DNA from: an uncultured Colwellia sp.
GTDB lineage: Bacteria; Pseudomonadota; Gammaproteobacteria; Enterobacterales; Alteromonadaceae
NCBI GenBank assembly: GCA_913061475.1
Contig: CAJXUN010000004.1
Location: 62,001-126,000 of the forward strand
Length of the DNA stretch: 64,000 bases
Reading direction: 5' to 3'
Positions within the stretch are counted from its first letter, which is position 1, and each line of letters opens with the position of its first letter. Shown piece by piece: positions 53,150-62,964 of this stretch. Made by a program: the position numbers and the translations under genes. The notes below the pieces were generated by a model. It did not search any database and was not told the DNA's origin. It saw only the letters and a program-made list of their open reading frames with translations.

Positions 53150-53584
53150 ATGAATGAACAAGGCTTTATTAGTCAGCTACGTCGTAATCTTGTCGCTTTG
53201 ATTAGTCTTACTATTGCCATATCTAGCCTTGGTTATAATACATGGCGTAATGAGCATAGTGAGGATAATCGAAATAAACGTTTTGCTGCATTTGAAATAG
53301 TAAAAAAGCTAAATCAATTTCAACAACTAGTCTTTCATCGGCGTTATGACCCTGAATTAGTTATAGATGGTAATGCCCGTTCAGGCTGGGTTTATGTGTT
53401 AACAATTAAAGATATGGCAAAAGTATTACCTTACCCAATGGAAGAAAACGCTGAGAATTTACGTGTGGTTTGGCGCGATAATTGGCAAAATTTGCAAGCT
53501 AATGATAGCGCTGCGGAAAATATTTTGGCTGAATTAGATAGTATGAGAGATAATACCGTTCAGCTTCTTAAGGCCTTGAATTAA
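53150..53584 (+). CDS. Membrane-anchored protein, unknown
   Basis: 144 residues. A single N-terminal membrane helix (LVALISLTIAISSLGYNTW) is followed by a helical, charged region with conserved-looking FAAFEIVKKLNQFQQLVFHRRY. GGAG lies 9 nt before the ATG. No family is recognised. It is divergent from the hydrolase gene and upstream of the chemoreceptor, with separate promoters likely. Confidence 0.65.
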   Translation: MNEQGFISQLRRNLVALISLTIAISSLGYNTWRNEHSEDNRNKRFAAFEIVKKLNQFQQLVFHRRYDPELVIDGNARSGWVYVLTIKDMAKVLPYPMEENAENLRVVWRDNWQNLQANDSAAENILAELDSMRDNTVQLLKALN

Positions 53585-53802
53585 GCCTCGTTAGTTGTTA
53601 GTTGCTAAAGAAAAAATTACCATATTTTAGATTTTAGCACCATACTAATTAGTACGAAATAAGCCTTGTTTTAGCATATTTGAACTTAGGCTGGTTTGAC
53701 CACTGTTTACATTTCAATTAAGCGATTTATAATCGAGTATCGATCTAGGTGATTGAACGACTTGCAAAGGCAAGAGAAAATTTATTTATACCAGAGGCAT
53801 TT

Positions 53803-55836
53803 ATGTACAACCTACCATTAACAATAAAACAAAAAATAATAATGGGGTTCTCGACAATCGGAGTTTTACTCGTTGCAGGAAGTATCTTTTTTTATAACTC
53901 ATTAACACAAATTAGTCAGGCTAACAGTAACGTCGAATTATTAGCCGTACCGGTACAAAAACAAAGTAATGCCTTGCAGATCAAACTGCTTAACATGATT
54001 AAAGTAGGAGCGTTGGGCTTTACGCAACAAAATACCTCAGACTTGATTCAAAGCGAGCAAGAATATGCTCAGCTCAATCAAGAATTTCAATCTGCGGTCG
54101 CGGTTTTACGTAGCAAAGTCTCTGACCAGCCGAAAATGCTGCAAGCCTTGAAGCAAGCTCGTACACATTACCAAGAATATGTCACCCAAAGTGAACGCTT
54201 TTATTTAGCTAAGAAGAATATTGCCGCGGCGAATGAAGCATTCACTTTAAGTTATCAATCGTTTAATGAAAGTCGCGATCAAGCAAGTAACGATATGCTA
54301 GATCTTGAATTAATGGAATTGCCTGGCAACAGTCAATTACTAGAAGATATTATCGGCAACGGCGCGCGTATAGATGATATGCTGTTTACGTTGAAAAATA
54401 CCATGTCAAGGTTAGAACAAGTGGCTGAAATTAAGGTCTTAGCTCAGCATAAAGAAGATGTTAGCTTTTTAATCACCAACGCAAAAAATAACTTTGATTT
54501 TATGCAGCGACTTTTTGATGGTATTGATGATAAGTCTTTACTGGAAGATTTTGCCATTCATTTTGCCGTGTTAAGTAATTTGCTGGTTGAGCCAGGAAAG
54601 CTATATCAGCAAAAGCAACAGGCACTCGACGATGTTATTAATGCCGATAGCGCCTATAAAAGCTCGGTCGACAGCTTCAATGCTACCTATCAACAGTTAA
54701 CATTATTATTGTCACTTGCCGAAGCGCGTTTTGATGAATTACAACTGACTACAAAAGCTAAAGTGGCGACCGGAGAAGACCTTGCCATCTACATGGCATT
54801 TATTTTCGTCGCTTTAGCGGCTTTCATTGGTGTGGTAACTACGCGGGCCATGCTTGGACCTTTAAGAAACGCTAATAAGTCATTGGCTTTGATTGCTCAG
54901 GGAGACTTAACGCAAAGATTAACTATTAAGAACCAAGATGAATTTGGTGATTTATTTAATAATATCAATAAGCTTAGTGATGATCTCACATCATTATTAA
55001 AAAATATCATTCAAAATGCCTACTCACTTGATGAATCAGCAAAAGTGACCAGTGAGCAAAGCCATCGTATTGCCCAGTCTACCTCAGCACAAATTGAACG
55101 CGTGACTAACGCTAAACAAATTGCCGAAAAAATGTTTATCAGTTCATCAAGCGTTACCGATGAGGCGAACTTAACGGCTAACAATGTTTCAGAGGCTTCA
55201 AAACATAGCTTTGAAGTACGGTCGATTGCCGACGATAACAGTACTCGAATTATTTCTCTGTCGAGCAGTTTAAGTGATTCGGTTGAAGTGATGGCACGAT
55301 TAAGTAAGCACAGTGACAGTATTGGCGGTATTTTAGATACTATTGGTAGTATTGCTGATCAAACCAATTTATTAGCATTAAACGCGGCAATTGAAGCGGC
55401 AAGGGCCGGAGAGCATGGTCGAGGTTTTGCGGTAGTTGCTGATGAAGTTAGATCGCTTGCATCTCGAACACAAGCATCAACCGCTGAAATTCAACATATG
55501 ATTAATGCTTTGCAACAAGAAACTCAAAGCGCTGAATTGGCGATATCAAAAGGCCAAAGTCAAGCGGCTGAATGTGTATCGCAAAGCCAAGAATTGAGTA
55601 ATGCCATTCAACAAATTGAAAGCGCACTACACACCATAGATGAAATGAGTAAAAGCATAAGCGTGGCTTCGAATGAGCAACTTGGCTTTAGCCAAGACAT
55701 TGAAGCAACAATGAGTGAAGCAGCTGAAGCGGCTACCCATAATGCGGCAGAGTCACAAGATTTATCAGATCGAAGTGACGAGGTAAATAAATTAGCAGAC
55801 TCGTTAACTCATTCAGTTGCACGCTTTAAACTATAG
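53803..55836 (+). CDS. Methyl-accepting chemotaxis protein
   Basis: 677 residues from the ATG at 53803, which has AGAGG 6-7 nt upstream; a GTG at 53749 is in frame but less likely. The first membrane helix is [20 protein letters not shown] large, helical periplasmic domain (about 40-340) follows, then a second helix ([18 protein letters not shown]), HAMP, and the signalling domain with the hairpin tip [40 protein letters not shown] in perfect family form. It senses a ligand outside and controls the CheA kinase. The periplasmic domain gives no ligand clue. The neighbouring hydrolase suggests a link to lipid or polymer breakdown, which is speculative. Confidence 0.92.
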   Translation: MYNLPLTIKQKIIMGFSTIGVLLVAGSIFFYNSLTQISQANSNVELLAVPVQKQSNALQIKLLNMIKVGALGFTQQNTSDLIQSEQEYAQLNQEFQSAVAVLRSKVSDQPKMLQALKQARTHYQEYVTQSERFYLAKKNIAAANEAFTLSYQSFNESRDQASNDMLDLELMELPGNSQLLEDIIGNGARIDDMLFTLKNTMSRLEQVAEIKVLAQHKEDVSFLITNAKNNFDFMQRLFDGIDDKSLLEDFAIHFAVLSNLLVEPGKLYQQKQQALDDVINADSAYKSSVDSFNATYQQLTLLLSLAEARFDELQLTTKAKVATGEDLAIYMAFIFVALAAFIGVVTTRAMLGPLRNANKSLALIAQGDLTQRLTIKNQDEFGDLFNNINKLSDDLTSLLKNIIQNAYSLDESAKVTSEQSHRIAQSTSAQIERVTNAKQIAEKMFISSSSVTDEANLTANNVSEASKHSFEVRSIADDNSTRIISLSSSLSDSVEVMARLSKHSDSIGGILDTIGSIADQTNLLALNAAIEAARAGEHGRGFAVVADEVRSLASRTQASTAEIQHMINALQQETQSAELAISKGQSQAAECVSQSQELSNAIQQIESALHTIDEMSKSISVASNEQLGFSQDIEATMSEAAEAATHNAAESQDLSDRSDEVNKLADSLTHSVARFKL

Positions 55837-55919
55837 TTTTACGACGAGCATTATTGTTTCACGTCAGCCCAATGACCTGAGTTTAAGTTAGCTAGCCATA
55901 AAACATTAACCGTCATTTA

Positions 55920-55969
55920 AATATGACTAAACTCTAAATAACTCACGTTATTTAGAGTTTAGTCATATT
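55920..55969. terminator. Perfect 23-bp inverted repeat between converging genes
   Basis: 55920-55942 pairs with 55947-55969 around a TCAC loop. It lies between the chemoreceptor and VF530 gene ends and probably terminates both. Confidence 0.75.
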
Positions 55970-55980
55970 ATGAATAGCTG

Positions 55981-56499
55981 TTAACGCGGTGCGTCTGCAT
56001 AAGGATCAAACGGCTTACTTTCGTCACTTGAATTACTGCTTTTATGACTTGGTTTTTCATTTTTTCTCGCACTATTGCTTTCGCGACTGAGCTCTTTTTT
56101 ATAGGCTTTTTTATGATCAGGCTTAGAGCGATGTGTTTCTTTAAAGCTGTCTTTGCTTAATGGCACTATAGCTTCACCTTTTACCAGCACTTTTGGTTCT
56201 TTTGCTTTTATATGCAACGGAATAACGCGTAAGCGAGGTGGTATTTCAAATTCGTCATCACTGGGTTCTGGTAGGTTTTTAAAGCTATAAAGATAGAAAC
56301 GCTCAAGAGTCTCTCTTGCCCAGTCAGTTTTTCGTAAAAACTTTAAACTTGACTCCATGCTCGGATTATTCTTAAAACATTTAATTCGCGTGTACTCAGC
56401 CAAAATATCAAAGCCATAATGTGTGACTAATTCGTTTACTAAAGTATCTAATTTTAATCCGTGTAAGGGGTTGTTTAACTGTTCGCTTTCTTGACTCAT
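55981..56499 (-). CDS. VF530 family DNA-binding protein with basic tail
   Basis: 172 residues. Residues about 10-75 ([25 protein letters not shown]-like [31 protein letters not shown]) are the VF530/DUF2132 domain, a small fold that binds double-stranded DNA in Vibrio. The remaining 95 residues are low-complexity, rich in Lys, Ser and Arg ([19 protein letters not shown]), an extension not found in the minimal family. The tail could bind nucleic acid loosely. The biological role of the family is unclear. Confidence 0.82.
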   Translation of the reverse strand: MSQESEQLNNPLHGLKLDTLVNELVTHYGFDILAEYTRIKCFKNNPSMESSLKFLRKTDWARETLERFYLYSFKNLPEPSDDEFEIPPRLRVIPLHIKAKEPKVLVKGEAIVPLSKDSFKETHRSKPDHKKAYKKELSRESNSARKNEKPSHKSSNSSDESKPFDPYADAPR

Positions 56500-56698
56500 T
56501 ATTAACTCGTTTTTACATAGTTTGACTGACTTACTTATTCGATATTATACACCTAAATGCTTGGGTTATAAGCGTTGATTTAAGTTCTCTGGCAAACTGT
56601 TGTGAAATAAAGACTATAAAGCATTACATACCGCTATGTTAAATGTTGTACACTTGTTTTAACAAAATAAAATACTATTAAAATCAACGGAAATTATT

Positions 56699-57262
56699 AT
56701 GAAAAAACTTATTGTTCTATTAACTATTTCAGCGTTAAGCACATCGGCGTTTGCACAAGAAACCAGCTGGCTTGATAGTTTAAAAAACCTTGTTGGCTTG
56801 GGTGATGACACAGAGCAAATGGTAGCAGCGCCAACGATGCCAAATACTGACGGCTTAGTTGATATGTTAACAAGCTCATTAGATGTTAATGCTGATCAAG
56901 CTTCTGGTGGTATGGGGGCTATTTTTAACTACGTGAAAAATAATGTTTCAGTTGAACAGTTTAGTCAACTCGCTAAGTCTATCCCTGGTGTTGAAGGACT
57001 TATGGGGCAAATGCCTGATATTAGTAAGCTTGATTCTAGTTCTGATGCTAGTGCCGGTTTAGGAGGCTTACTTGAAAAAGCGTCACAGTATAGCGATTCA
57101 TTGAAGTCGATTAATGATGTAAAGAAACAATTTGAAGCTTTAGGTTTAAAACCTGAAATGATCAGTGACTTTATTTCTACTGCACAAAGCTACTTGGATA
57201 CTGAGCAAGGCCAACAAGCCAAGCAAGTATTGAATGACGGTTTAGGGAAATTATTAGGTTAA
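56699..57262 (+). CDS. DUF2780 family exported protein
   Basis: 187 residues with a clear signal peptide ending AFAQE. The mature chain is helical and Gly/Ser/Asp-rich (VDMLTSSLDVNADQASGGMGAIF, VEGLMGQMPDISKLD), the DUF2780/VcgC-VcgE type family. Such proteins are exported and of unknown function. A strong terminator lies about 83 nt past the stop. Confidence 0.82.
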   Translation: MKKLIVLLTISALSTSAFAQETSWLDSLKNLVGLGDDTEQMVAAPTMPNTDGLVDMLTSSLDVNADQASGGMGAIFNYVKNNVSVEQFSQLAKSIPGVEGLMGQMPDISKLDSSSDASAGLGGLLEKASQYSDSLKSINDVKKQFEALGLKPEMISDFISTAQSYLDTEQGQQAKQVLNDGLGKLLG

Positions 57263-57306
57263 TTAACTCTATTGCTATCGGATATGGTATGCGTTAATGA
57301 CTGATA

Positions 57307-57336
57307 GATAAAACGAATAGATAAAACGAATAGATA
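57307..57336. repeat. 13-bp tandem repeat
   Basis: GATAAAACGAATA occurs twice in tandem (57307-57319, 57320-57332) and begins a third time. It lies just before the terminator. Confidence 0.7.
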
Positions 57337-57344
57337 ATTTAAAT

Positions 57345-57381
57345 GCACTTTGTGGTAAATTTCACTACAAAGTGCTTTTTT
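57345..57381 (+). terminator. Intrinsic terminator of the DUF2780 gene
   Basis: GCACTTTGT (57345-57353) pairs with ACAAAGTGC (57367-57375), followed by six T. Confidence 0.85.
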
Positions 57382-57461
57382 ATTGCTAAACAACAGCATT
57401 AAAGCCGCTCAGGTTGATTTGTCGTTTATAAATTTGGTAGTGTTCAAAAATCTATGTCATT

Positions 57462-57726
57462 AGGGTCTGTTGATCTTTCGAGACTGTTTTTGCAGCAGTT
57501 TGTTGGGTATTTATACAAGGCAGAGCCTTTGTCATGTGGTTGTTCCACATAAAAAGGTAATAACGCCGTAAAAATGACCAAAAAACGCTGTCCGAAGGAT
57601 TCGGCTAAAAGCGTTTTACTCTTTGTTGAGCAGTATTTGCTTAGAATGCTAGGCTACACACTACTCGCCGCGATTAAAACGCTTTTATCTCGAACAAAAT
57701 TTAACCGCGAAAGATCAACAGACCCT
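57462..57726. mobile_element. MITE-like element, family C (AGGGTCTGTTGATC ends)
   Basis: 265 bp with perfect 19-bp inverted ends (57462-57480 with 57708-57726) flanked by TA on each side, as left by IS630/mariner-type transposition. No ORF lies inside. The ends are unrelated to families A and B, and the perfect match suggests recent insertion. Confidence 0.82.
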
Positions 57727-57779
57727 AGTTAGGCATTAAAAAAACTCGCTCGCTTCATTTAATACGCCAGACATTAATA

Positions 57780-58199
57780 TCACTGGTTTTTCAATTCCGT
57801 TAATAACTCATCAATTTCTGCTTTTAATTCTTTATCTGCAATTTTATTACTGTTAATTTTTGCGCTCTCTAAGTGGCTAATCGCGCTTTCTTTATCACCT
57901 AACTCAACTTGTAGTGATGCTATTGCAAAGGCAATAGATGAAAGAAAGTCTTTAGAATTAATCGCTTGCGCCTTTACTAAGGATTTTTCGTAAATCGTGA
58001 TCGCTAATGCGAAATCGTCAGTAAAGTCAGCCAGTGTTTCCCATTGCACGGGATGATCTTTATCAGTATCTTCATTGTCGTCACAAACTTGTTGTAATTC
58101 ATTGTAGTATTCATCGAAGTTAGCTTGATTTTTTCTAACTGACGCTTGCATTAAGTCTTTAGCTAAAGCGTGTACGTGCTTATATATTTTGGTATTCAT
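57780..58199 (-). CDS. TPR-like cytoplasmic protein
   Basis: 139 residues, all helical. Repeated patterns of about 34-38 residues (ETLADFTDDFALAITIYEKSLVKAQ; SSIAFAIASLQVELGDKESAISHLESAKI) resemble tetratricopeptide repeats, probably two to three. There is no signal or membrane segment. It probably mediates a protein contact. The partner is unknown; neighbours on both sides are unrelated. Confidence 0.65.
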   Translation of the reverse strand: MNTKIYKHVHALAKDLMQASVRKNQANFDEYYNELQQVCDDNEDTDKDHPVQWETLADFTDDFALAITIYEKSLVKAQAINSKDFLSSIAFAIASLQVELGDKESAISHLESAKINSNKIADKELKAEIDELLTELKNQ

Positions 58200-58506
58200 G
58201 GTTACCTTGCTGGTGATTTATCATAAAAACATATCATTGAGATTATATACCCTAATCACCTCAAGATGTAGGATCCAAGCTAATTAAAAGTATCTTTAGA
58301 CATAGCATTAATTACGGAAAATAGGGGAGATAAAGAGTTGATTAAATGTCAGCATAGCTAACACCTTCAATATGATTATAAAGGTTGCTAGTAAAGCGGT
58401 TTTGTAAACCAAAAACTTATTCTAACCTTACAATAAAAAGCCTAATCAGTTGATCAGACTTTATCAATAAGACATATTATTAACATATTTGATTGGTAAT
58501 ATTGCT
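58200..58506. other. Intergenic region with no recognised gene
   Basis: 307 nt. I see no supported ORF, strong hairpin or operator. It contains the promoter side of the TPR-like gene and the 3' end of the XRE gene. Confidence 0.4.
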
Positions 58507-58701
58507 TTAGTTTTGGTCTTGGAATATTTCTTCGATACGGAGTTTGAATAACCTAGCCGCTTTAAAAGCCAGCGGTAAACTTGGGTCAAACTTGCCTTTT
58601 TCGATAGCGTTAATGGTTTGTCGAGACACCTCTAATGCATCTGCAAGTTGTGCTTGCGTCCAATTTCTTTCAGCGCGGAGTACTTTAAGTTTATTATTCA
58701 T
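58507..58701 (-). CDS. Small XRE-family transcriptional regulator
   Basis: 64 residues that are almost only a helix-turn-helix (LRAERNWTQAQLADALEVSRQTINAIEKGK) with a short C-terminal helix (AARLFKLRIEEIFQD). This is the common small Cro/C1-type regulator found with a membrane protein. Its ATG overlaps the stop of the upstream membrane-protein gene by 4 nt, so the two are translated together. It probably controls that operon. Confidence 0.88.
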   Translation of the reverse strand: MNNKLKVLRAERNWTQAQLADALEVSRQTINAIEKGKFDPSLPLAFKAARLFKLRIEEIFQDQN

Positions 58702-59135
58702 CGGTATTTTCTATTGCCGATAAAAGTAGCGGTTAAATACGTTAAGCCCATAAAAATAACTAAATGTGAAATTTCTGCATGGAAGCTGATCAGATTCAAC
58801 ACATCTAAGTTTGAATAGGTTAAACCCGCCACTAAACTTAACCCTAAGGTTATTCCCATCGAATTTAGTTGAATACGCTGCTGCATTTCATCTAAACCTT
58901 TTATATGGTTGATATTGGCGACCACCATTTTTAAGCCTAAGGAGAAATTCAGTAATACAGCTATAACCGTTAGGGTCATATTGAAGTCCCAGATAAAGCG
59001 TGGACCAAAATTTGTTAATGCCATGCTTAATACCCAAAGGGCAGTCCAAAACTTAAGTGTTGTGGTATTACTTTTATTTTGTTGCTGCCAAGATGGTGAT
59101 TTACCGACAATGTCATTATGCTGCTTTGTCATCAT
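58698..59135 (-). CDS. Integral membrane protein paired with the XRE regulator
   Basis: 145 residues with about four hydrophobic segments (FWTALWVLSMALTNFGPRFIW, MTLTVIAVLLNFSLGLKMVV, ITLGLSLVAGLTYSNL, LVIFMGLTYLTATFIGN). The pattern and the pairing with a small XRE regulator match the DUF2178-like class. The start is the first of two ATGs, with AAGGAG 6 nt upstream. The function is unknown. It heads the two-gene operon. Confidence 0.78.
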   Translation of the reverse strand: MMTKQHNDIVGKSPSWQQQNKSNTTTLKFWTALWVLSMALTNFGPRFIWDFNMTLTVIAVLLNFSLGLKMVVANINHIKGLDEMQQRIQLNSMGITLGLSLVAGLTYSNLDVLNLISFHAEISHLVIFMGLTYLTATFIGNRKYR

Positions 59136-59444
59136 TGTTGCTCCTTAGTCGTTAGTACTTTACTAAAAGTTAAGTTTATTTTACATTCGTTAAGGTAGAG
59201 TGATTTTATCATTATGTCAAGCTTGCTTTACTTTATGTCGTGTTGGCTTTTCTTTATGCCTAGGTGGAAATGAAATACAGGGTTAATGGATGGCAGTGGC
59301 CAGTTAAAATCAAGGTGAGTATAAATAGGCGTAAATAAATGTAATGATACGTAGATCAGAAACATGCAAAGAAGTAAGCAAGGGCTGCAATCAGTAATAG
59401 CCAGTCAGTAGCAAAACAATTAAATATTTTAATCGCTAAGGTCA
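59136..59444. other. Divergent intergenic region
   Basis: 309 nt between the XRE operon and the J-domain gene. It must hold both promoters. I see no clear hexamers, palindromes or ORFs. Confidence 0.35.
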
Positions 59445-60068
59445 ATGGCTATACGTAACATGCAAACTTTAAATCTTTATTTAGCTCCAATGCTTCAAGC
59501 ACTTGACCAGTTCTTCGACCGCTTTGAATCGACCAATGAACATCAAATTATCAAGCACTTACAAGCTAAAAAAATCTCACCTTTTGATGTATTGTCATTA
59601 GCAAACACGAAAGACTTGTTTAGCGCACATTTTCTTTGTATGCATGCGCTTTATCATTTAAAAAAACAGTACCAACAAGCACAAAAGTTCACCCTTATTA
59701 TTGAATCAGTTCGAGTAGAGCGAATAACCTTAAGTAAGACTGAATCGAGTGATGATGAGTTAAAGATAGCGCTTAAAGCCAATGATGCACTGGCAAGTTA
59801 TTACTTAGACCCCAAGCATTATTTTGATACTCAAGAAGACGAGATAAATGCCATGCTGAAGTCCTTTTGGCAAAGTTACATGGCGCAGGATGATAAACAA
59901 GAAGCACTTGATACGCTAAATTTGCCGATGAACGCTGATGCGAAGATGGTTAAAGCTCAGTACTTACAGCTTGCTCAAAAGCATCACCCTGACAAAGGTG
60001 GTTGTGCTGACATGTTTAAAAAAATTAGCCAAGCGAAAACCTTATTAGACAAAACCTTGGGTGACTGA
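59445..60068 (+). CDS. DNAJ-related protein with C-terminal J domain
   Basis: 207 residues. The N-terminal 140 residues match the DNAJ-related domain (HFLCMHALYHLKKQYQQAQKFTLIIES, LASYYLDPKHYFDTQEDEINAML). The last 60 residues are a J domain with helix II and the HPD motif (YLQLAQKHHPDKGG), so it should stimulate an Hsp70 ATPase. Helix IV is short. It is cytoplasmic. It ends 9 nt before the convergent AraC-type gene end, with no space for a terminator between them. Confidence 0.85.
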   Translation: MAIRNMQTLNLYLAPMLQALDQFFDRFESTNEHQIIKHLQAKKISPFDVLSLANTKDLFSAHFLCMHALYHLKKQYQQAQKFTLIIESVRVERITLSKTESSDDELKIALKANDALASYYLDPKHYFDTQEDEINAMLKSFWQSYMAQDDKQEALDTLNLPMNADAKMVKAQYLQLAQKHHPDKGGCADMFKKISQAKTLLDKTLGD

Positions 60069-60077
60069 TTTTTACCG

Positions 60078-61151
60078 TTATGATTGCAAACTTTTTCGGT
60101 AATCACCGGGCGTTTTTTGGGTCAGCTTATTGAACCAACGATAAAACGATCTCGGTTCGGTAAAGCCCAGTTCAATACTAATTTCGTTAAGATTTAACTT
60201 ACTTTTAGCTAAATGTGCTTTCGCTAGCTGCAGTCGAGTTTCATCGAGTAATGCCTGAAAGGTTACACCTGATGCCGTTAAGCGCCGTTGCAGGGTTTTA
60301 GTGCTAATACCAAATTGCTCAGCAATGTCTTGTTGATGAAAGCTGCCAGTTTTTAGCGATTTCGCGATGCTGTTTTGTAGTTGCGTGGCAATGTCGGCTT
60401 CTGTTGTTAAATCAGAAATTAACGCTTGGGCATGACTTTCAAGCGTTGATAGCAGTTGTTGGTCGCCTTTATTTAACGGTAATGACAACAAAGCTTTGTC
60501 AAAAATAATGGCATTTTCACTTTGCCCATAGCTAATTGGGCATTTAAATACCGCTTGATATTCATTTTGCTGACTCAGTGCAGGTGTTTTTCGACTGAGC
60601 AGTATTTCACTTGGGTTGCTTGCTTGGTTGACTAAATAACGCGCAAAAGTTAACCAAGAGCCTAAACAATTGTCGATCATATGGCGCTTAACATTGAGCT
60701 CAGTAAACTGGCAATGCCAACTGATTTTCACCTTATCACCTAAATCGGCAAAGGTGGAGGTACCCATATCACCAACCAGTTTTTCAAACGGTTGAATCTT
60801 AGTGATTGCTTGGCCTAAGTTTTCACAGTTCATCGAGATATAACCTAAAACACTATAAGAGCCCGGCTGCACATGTTTTGCGGTATGTAAGCCAAATAAG
60901 TCATCAGCAGAGTGACTAATTAACTCAGCGATTAATTGCTGAAAAAGTAGCCCTGTAATATGTTGGCTATTATCTAATAGTAGCGCTTGATCTAAGCCAA
61001 TACGCTGACAGATAGCGTCAGTATCAAGTTGCTGCTCCGTGGCCAATTGCAAGTATTGCTTAACCGCAGGCACTGAGGCTTGTCCTAGGTTTTCATCTAA
61101 GTCAGTCAAGGGGGTATCTTCGGCGCTTGCTTTCACAGTTATATTTTTCAT
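60078..61151 (-). CDS. AraC-family transcriptional regulator
   Basis: 357 residues. The N-terminal half (about 20-220) is the arabinose-binding-like sensor domain of the OruR/ArgR-type AraC group (LFGLHTAKHVQPGSYSVLGYISMNC). The C-terminal helix-turn-helix pair is clear (IAEQFGISTKTLQRRLTASGVTFQALLDETRLQLA; LNEISIELGFTEPRSFYRWFNKLTQKTPGDYR). It is divergent from the AGPS-like flavoprotein gene, with 190 nt between, so it probably regulates that gene and the GlpD-like gene behind it. The ligand is unknown, possibly a lipid-related compound. Confidence 0.9.
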   Translation of the reverse strand: MKNITVKASAEDTPLTDLDENLGQASVPAVKQYLQLATEQQLDTDAICQRIGLDQALLLDNSQHITGLLFQQLIAELISHSADDLFGLHTAKHVQPGSYSVLGYISMNCENLGQAITKIQPFEKLVGDMGTSTFADLGDKVKISWHCQFTELNVKRHMIDNCLGSWLTFARYLVNQASNPSEILLSRKTPALSQQNEYQAVFKCPISYGQSENAIIFDKALLSLPLNKGDQQLLSTLESHAQALISDLTTEADIATQLQNSIAKSLKTGSFHQQDIAEQFGISTKTLQRRLTASGVTFQALLDETRLQLAKAHLAKSKLNLNEISIELGFTEPRSFYRWFNKLTQKTPGDYRKSLQS

Positions 61152-61341
61152 TGGCTACTTTTCATTGGTTACGGCTAAATGCTCCGAGGTTGTAGGTTGG
61201 GTAATAGCTGTTGCTTTACAGGCGATTACTTTTGTCCAAAAATGTCACCTTGACTGTCTTTTTAGGACATTTCGTCCTTGCATACTTCGTTTTATCATAA
61301 CTAATAGATAACTAACAGTGAATTAATCGCAAGGTAGTAAC

Positions 61342-62934
61342 ATGAGACGTTGGAATGGCTGGGGTGATGAAAGCACCTCAATGGATTTACCACAATCGGC
61401 AGGAACATTTTTAAACCAATTGGTGGGGCAAGGAAAACGTCTACCTGATGTTGGTTTAGCCGATGTGATTAAAGCTGTTCCTCAAACACGCCTAACAGCA
61501 CACCCCTTGATATCAGTTGATGCTGAACAACGGGTGCGTCATGCAAAAGGGCAGTCTCTACCTGATTGGCTAGCCATGCACAGCGGTGAAATACACTGTT
61601 TTCCTGATGGTGTTTGTTTCCCTGAAAATTGCCAAGATGTTAAAGACATTTTGCGCTACGCAAAAGCCCATAACGTTGAATTAATTCCTTATGGTGGCGG
61701 CACCAGTGTTGCGGGCCATATTAACCCTAAAGCATCTGAACGGGCGGTGTTAACCGTTAACATGAGCCGAATGAATCAACTGTTGCATTTGGATGAACAA
61801 AGCCAAATAGCGACTTTTGGTGCGGGTACACCGGGACCTATGATAGAGGCTCAGTTATTAGCGCGTGGTTACACCTTAGGGCATTTTCCTCAATCATTCG
61901 AACTTTCTACGATTGGCGGCTGGGTTGCTAGCCGTTCAAGTGGTCAACAGTCATTACGTTATGGCCGCATTGAGCAATTGTTTGCGGGTGGCAATATTGA
62001 AACCTTTGCTGGTTCGCTTGATGTACCAACATTTCCAGCGTCATCTGCTGGCCCCGATTTACGCGAGCTACTCTTAGGCTCAGAAGGGCGTTTTGGTATT
62101 TTAACGCAAGTGAAGGTGCGTGTAAGTAAAGTGGCAGATGCGGAAAAGTTCTCGGTTATTTTCTTTCCTAATTGGCGTGCGGCCAGTCAGTTTTGTCAAG
62201 AAAGTGTTCAGCAGCGCATTGCCTTGTCTATGCTAAGGGTCAGCAATTGTGTTGAAACCCAAACTCAGCTTAAGCTTGCCGGCCATGAAAACTCGATAAA
62301 ATGGCTTGAACGCTATTTATCTTTACGTGGCTGTGGCGATGAAAAATGTATGTTGACCTTTGGTTTAACCGGCAGCAAGCAACAAATTTCAGCCAGTAAA
62401 AAGCAGCTAAATCATTTTGTGAAAAAGTTCAGCGGCGTTAGTACCGGTGAATTATTAGGTAAAAAATGGCAAGCCAATCGTTTTCGCTCGCCTTATCTTC
62501 GAGAAGCGTTGTGGCAACAAGGTTATGTTGTCGATACCTTCGAAACGGCAACGGACTGGGGTAATGTTGATAATTTAATGGCCAAAGTGGAAACGGCAAT
62601 GCGTGATGGCTTAACGGATGAAGGTGAAAAGGTCCATGTATTTACCCATTTGTCGCATGTTTACAGTCAAGGTTGCAGCTTATATACCACGTATCTTTAT
62701 CGAAATGCCGACTCTTACCAAGCAACCCTTGCTCGTTGGCAAAAACTAAAACATCAAGCCAGTGAAATTATTGTGAATAACGGCGGCACGATTAGCCATC
62801 AACATGGTGTCGGTAAAGATCATGCGCCTTATCTCGCGGTAGAAAAAGGTGAATTAGGTATGAAAGTACTAGAAAGTCTAGCGACGCATTTTGATGCTGA
62901 CCAACAATTAAACCCAGGCACATTACTTGAGTAG
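61342..62934 (+). CDS. FAD-binding oxidoreductase, alkyldihydroxyacetonephosphate synthase-like
   Basis: 530 residues. AAGGT lies 8 nt before the ATG. The FAD-binding PCMH domain has ELIPYGGGTSVAGHI and FELSTIGGWVASRSSGQQSLRYGRIEQL, a segment strongly like alkyl-DHAP synthase (AGPS), and a C-terminal cap ending in HQHGVGKDHAPYL and DPxxxLNPG-type QQLNPGTLL. AGPS replaces the acyl chain of acyl-DHAP by an alkyl chain in ether-lipid synthesis; bacterial homologues are often of unknown use. It lies 30 nt before a GlpD-like gene, which suggests joint work on glycerol-phosphate-type substrates. Confidence 0.85.
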   Translation: MRRWNGWGDESTSMDLPQSAGTFLNQLVGQGKRLPDVGLADVIKAVPQTRLTAHPLISVDAEQRVRHAKGQSLPDWLAMHSGEIHCFPDGVCFPENCQDVKDILRYAKAHNVELIPYGGGTSVAGHINPKASERAVLTVNMSRMNQLLHLDEQSQIATFGAGTPGPMIEAQLLARGYTLGHFPQSFELSTIGGWVASRSSGQQSLRYGRIEQLFAGGNIETFAGSLDVPTFPASSAGPDLRELLLGSEGRFGILTQVKVRVSKVADAEKFSVIFFPNWRAASQFCQESVQQRIALSMLRVSNCVETQTQLKLAGHENSIKWLERYLSLRGCGDEKCMLTFGLTGSKQQISASKKQLNHFVKKFSGVSTGELLGKKWQANRFRSPYLREALWQQGYVVDTFETATDWGNVDNLMAKVETAMRDGLTDEGEKVHVFTHLSHVYSQGCSLYTTYLYRNADSYQATLARWQKLKHQASEIIVNNGGTISHQHGVGKDHAPYLAVEKGELGMKVLESLATHFDADQQLNPGTLLE

Positions 62935-62964
62935 TATGGGGATATTATCTGAGGGGTGGCCAAT

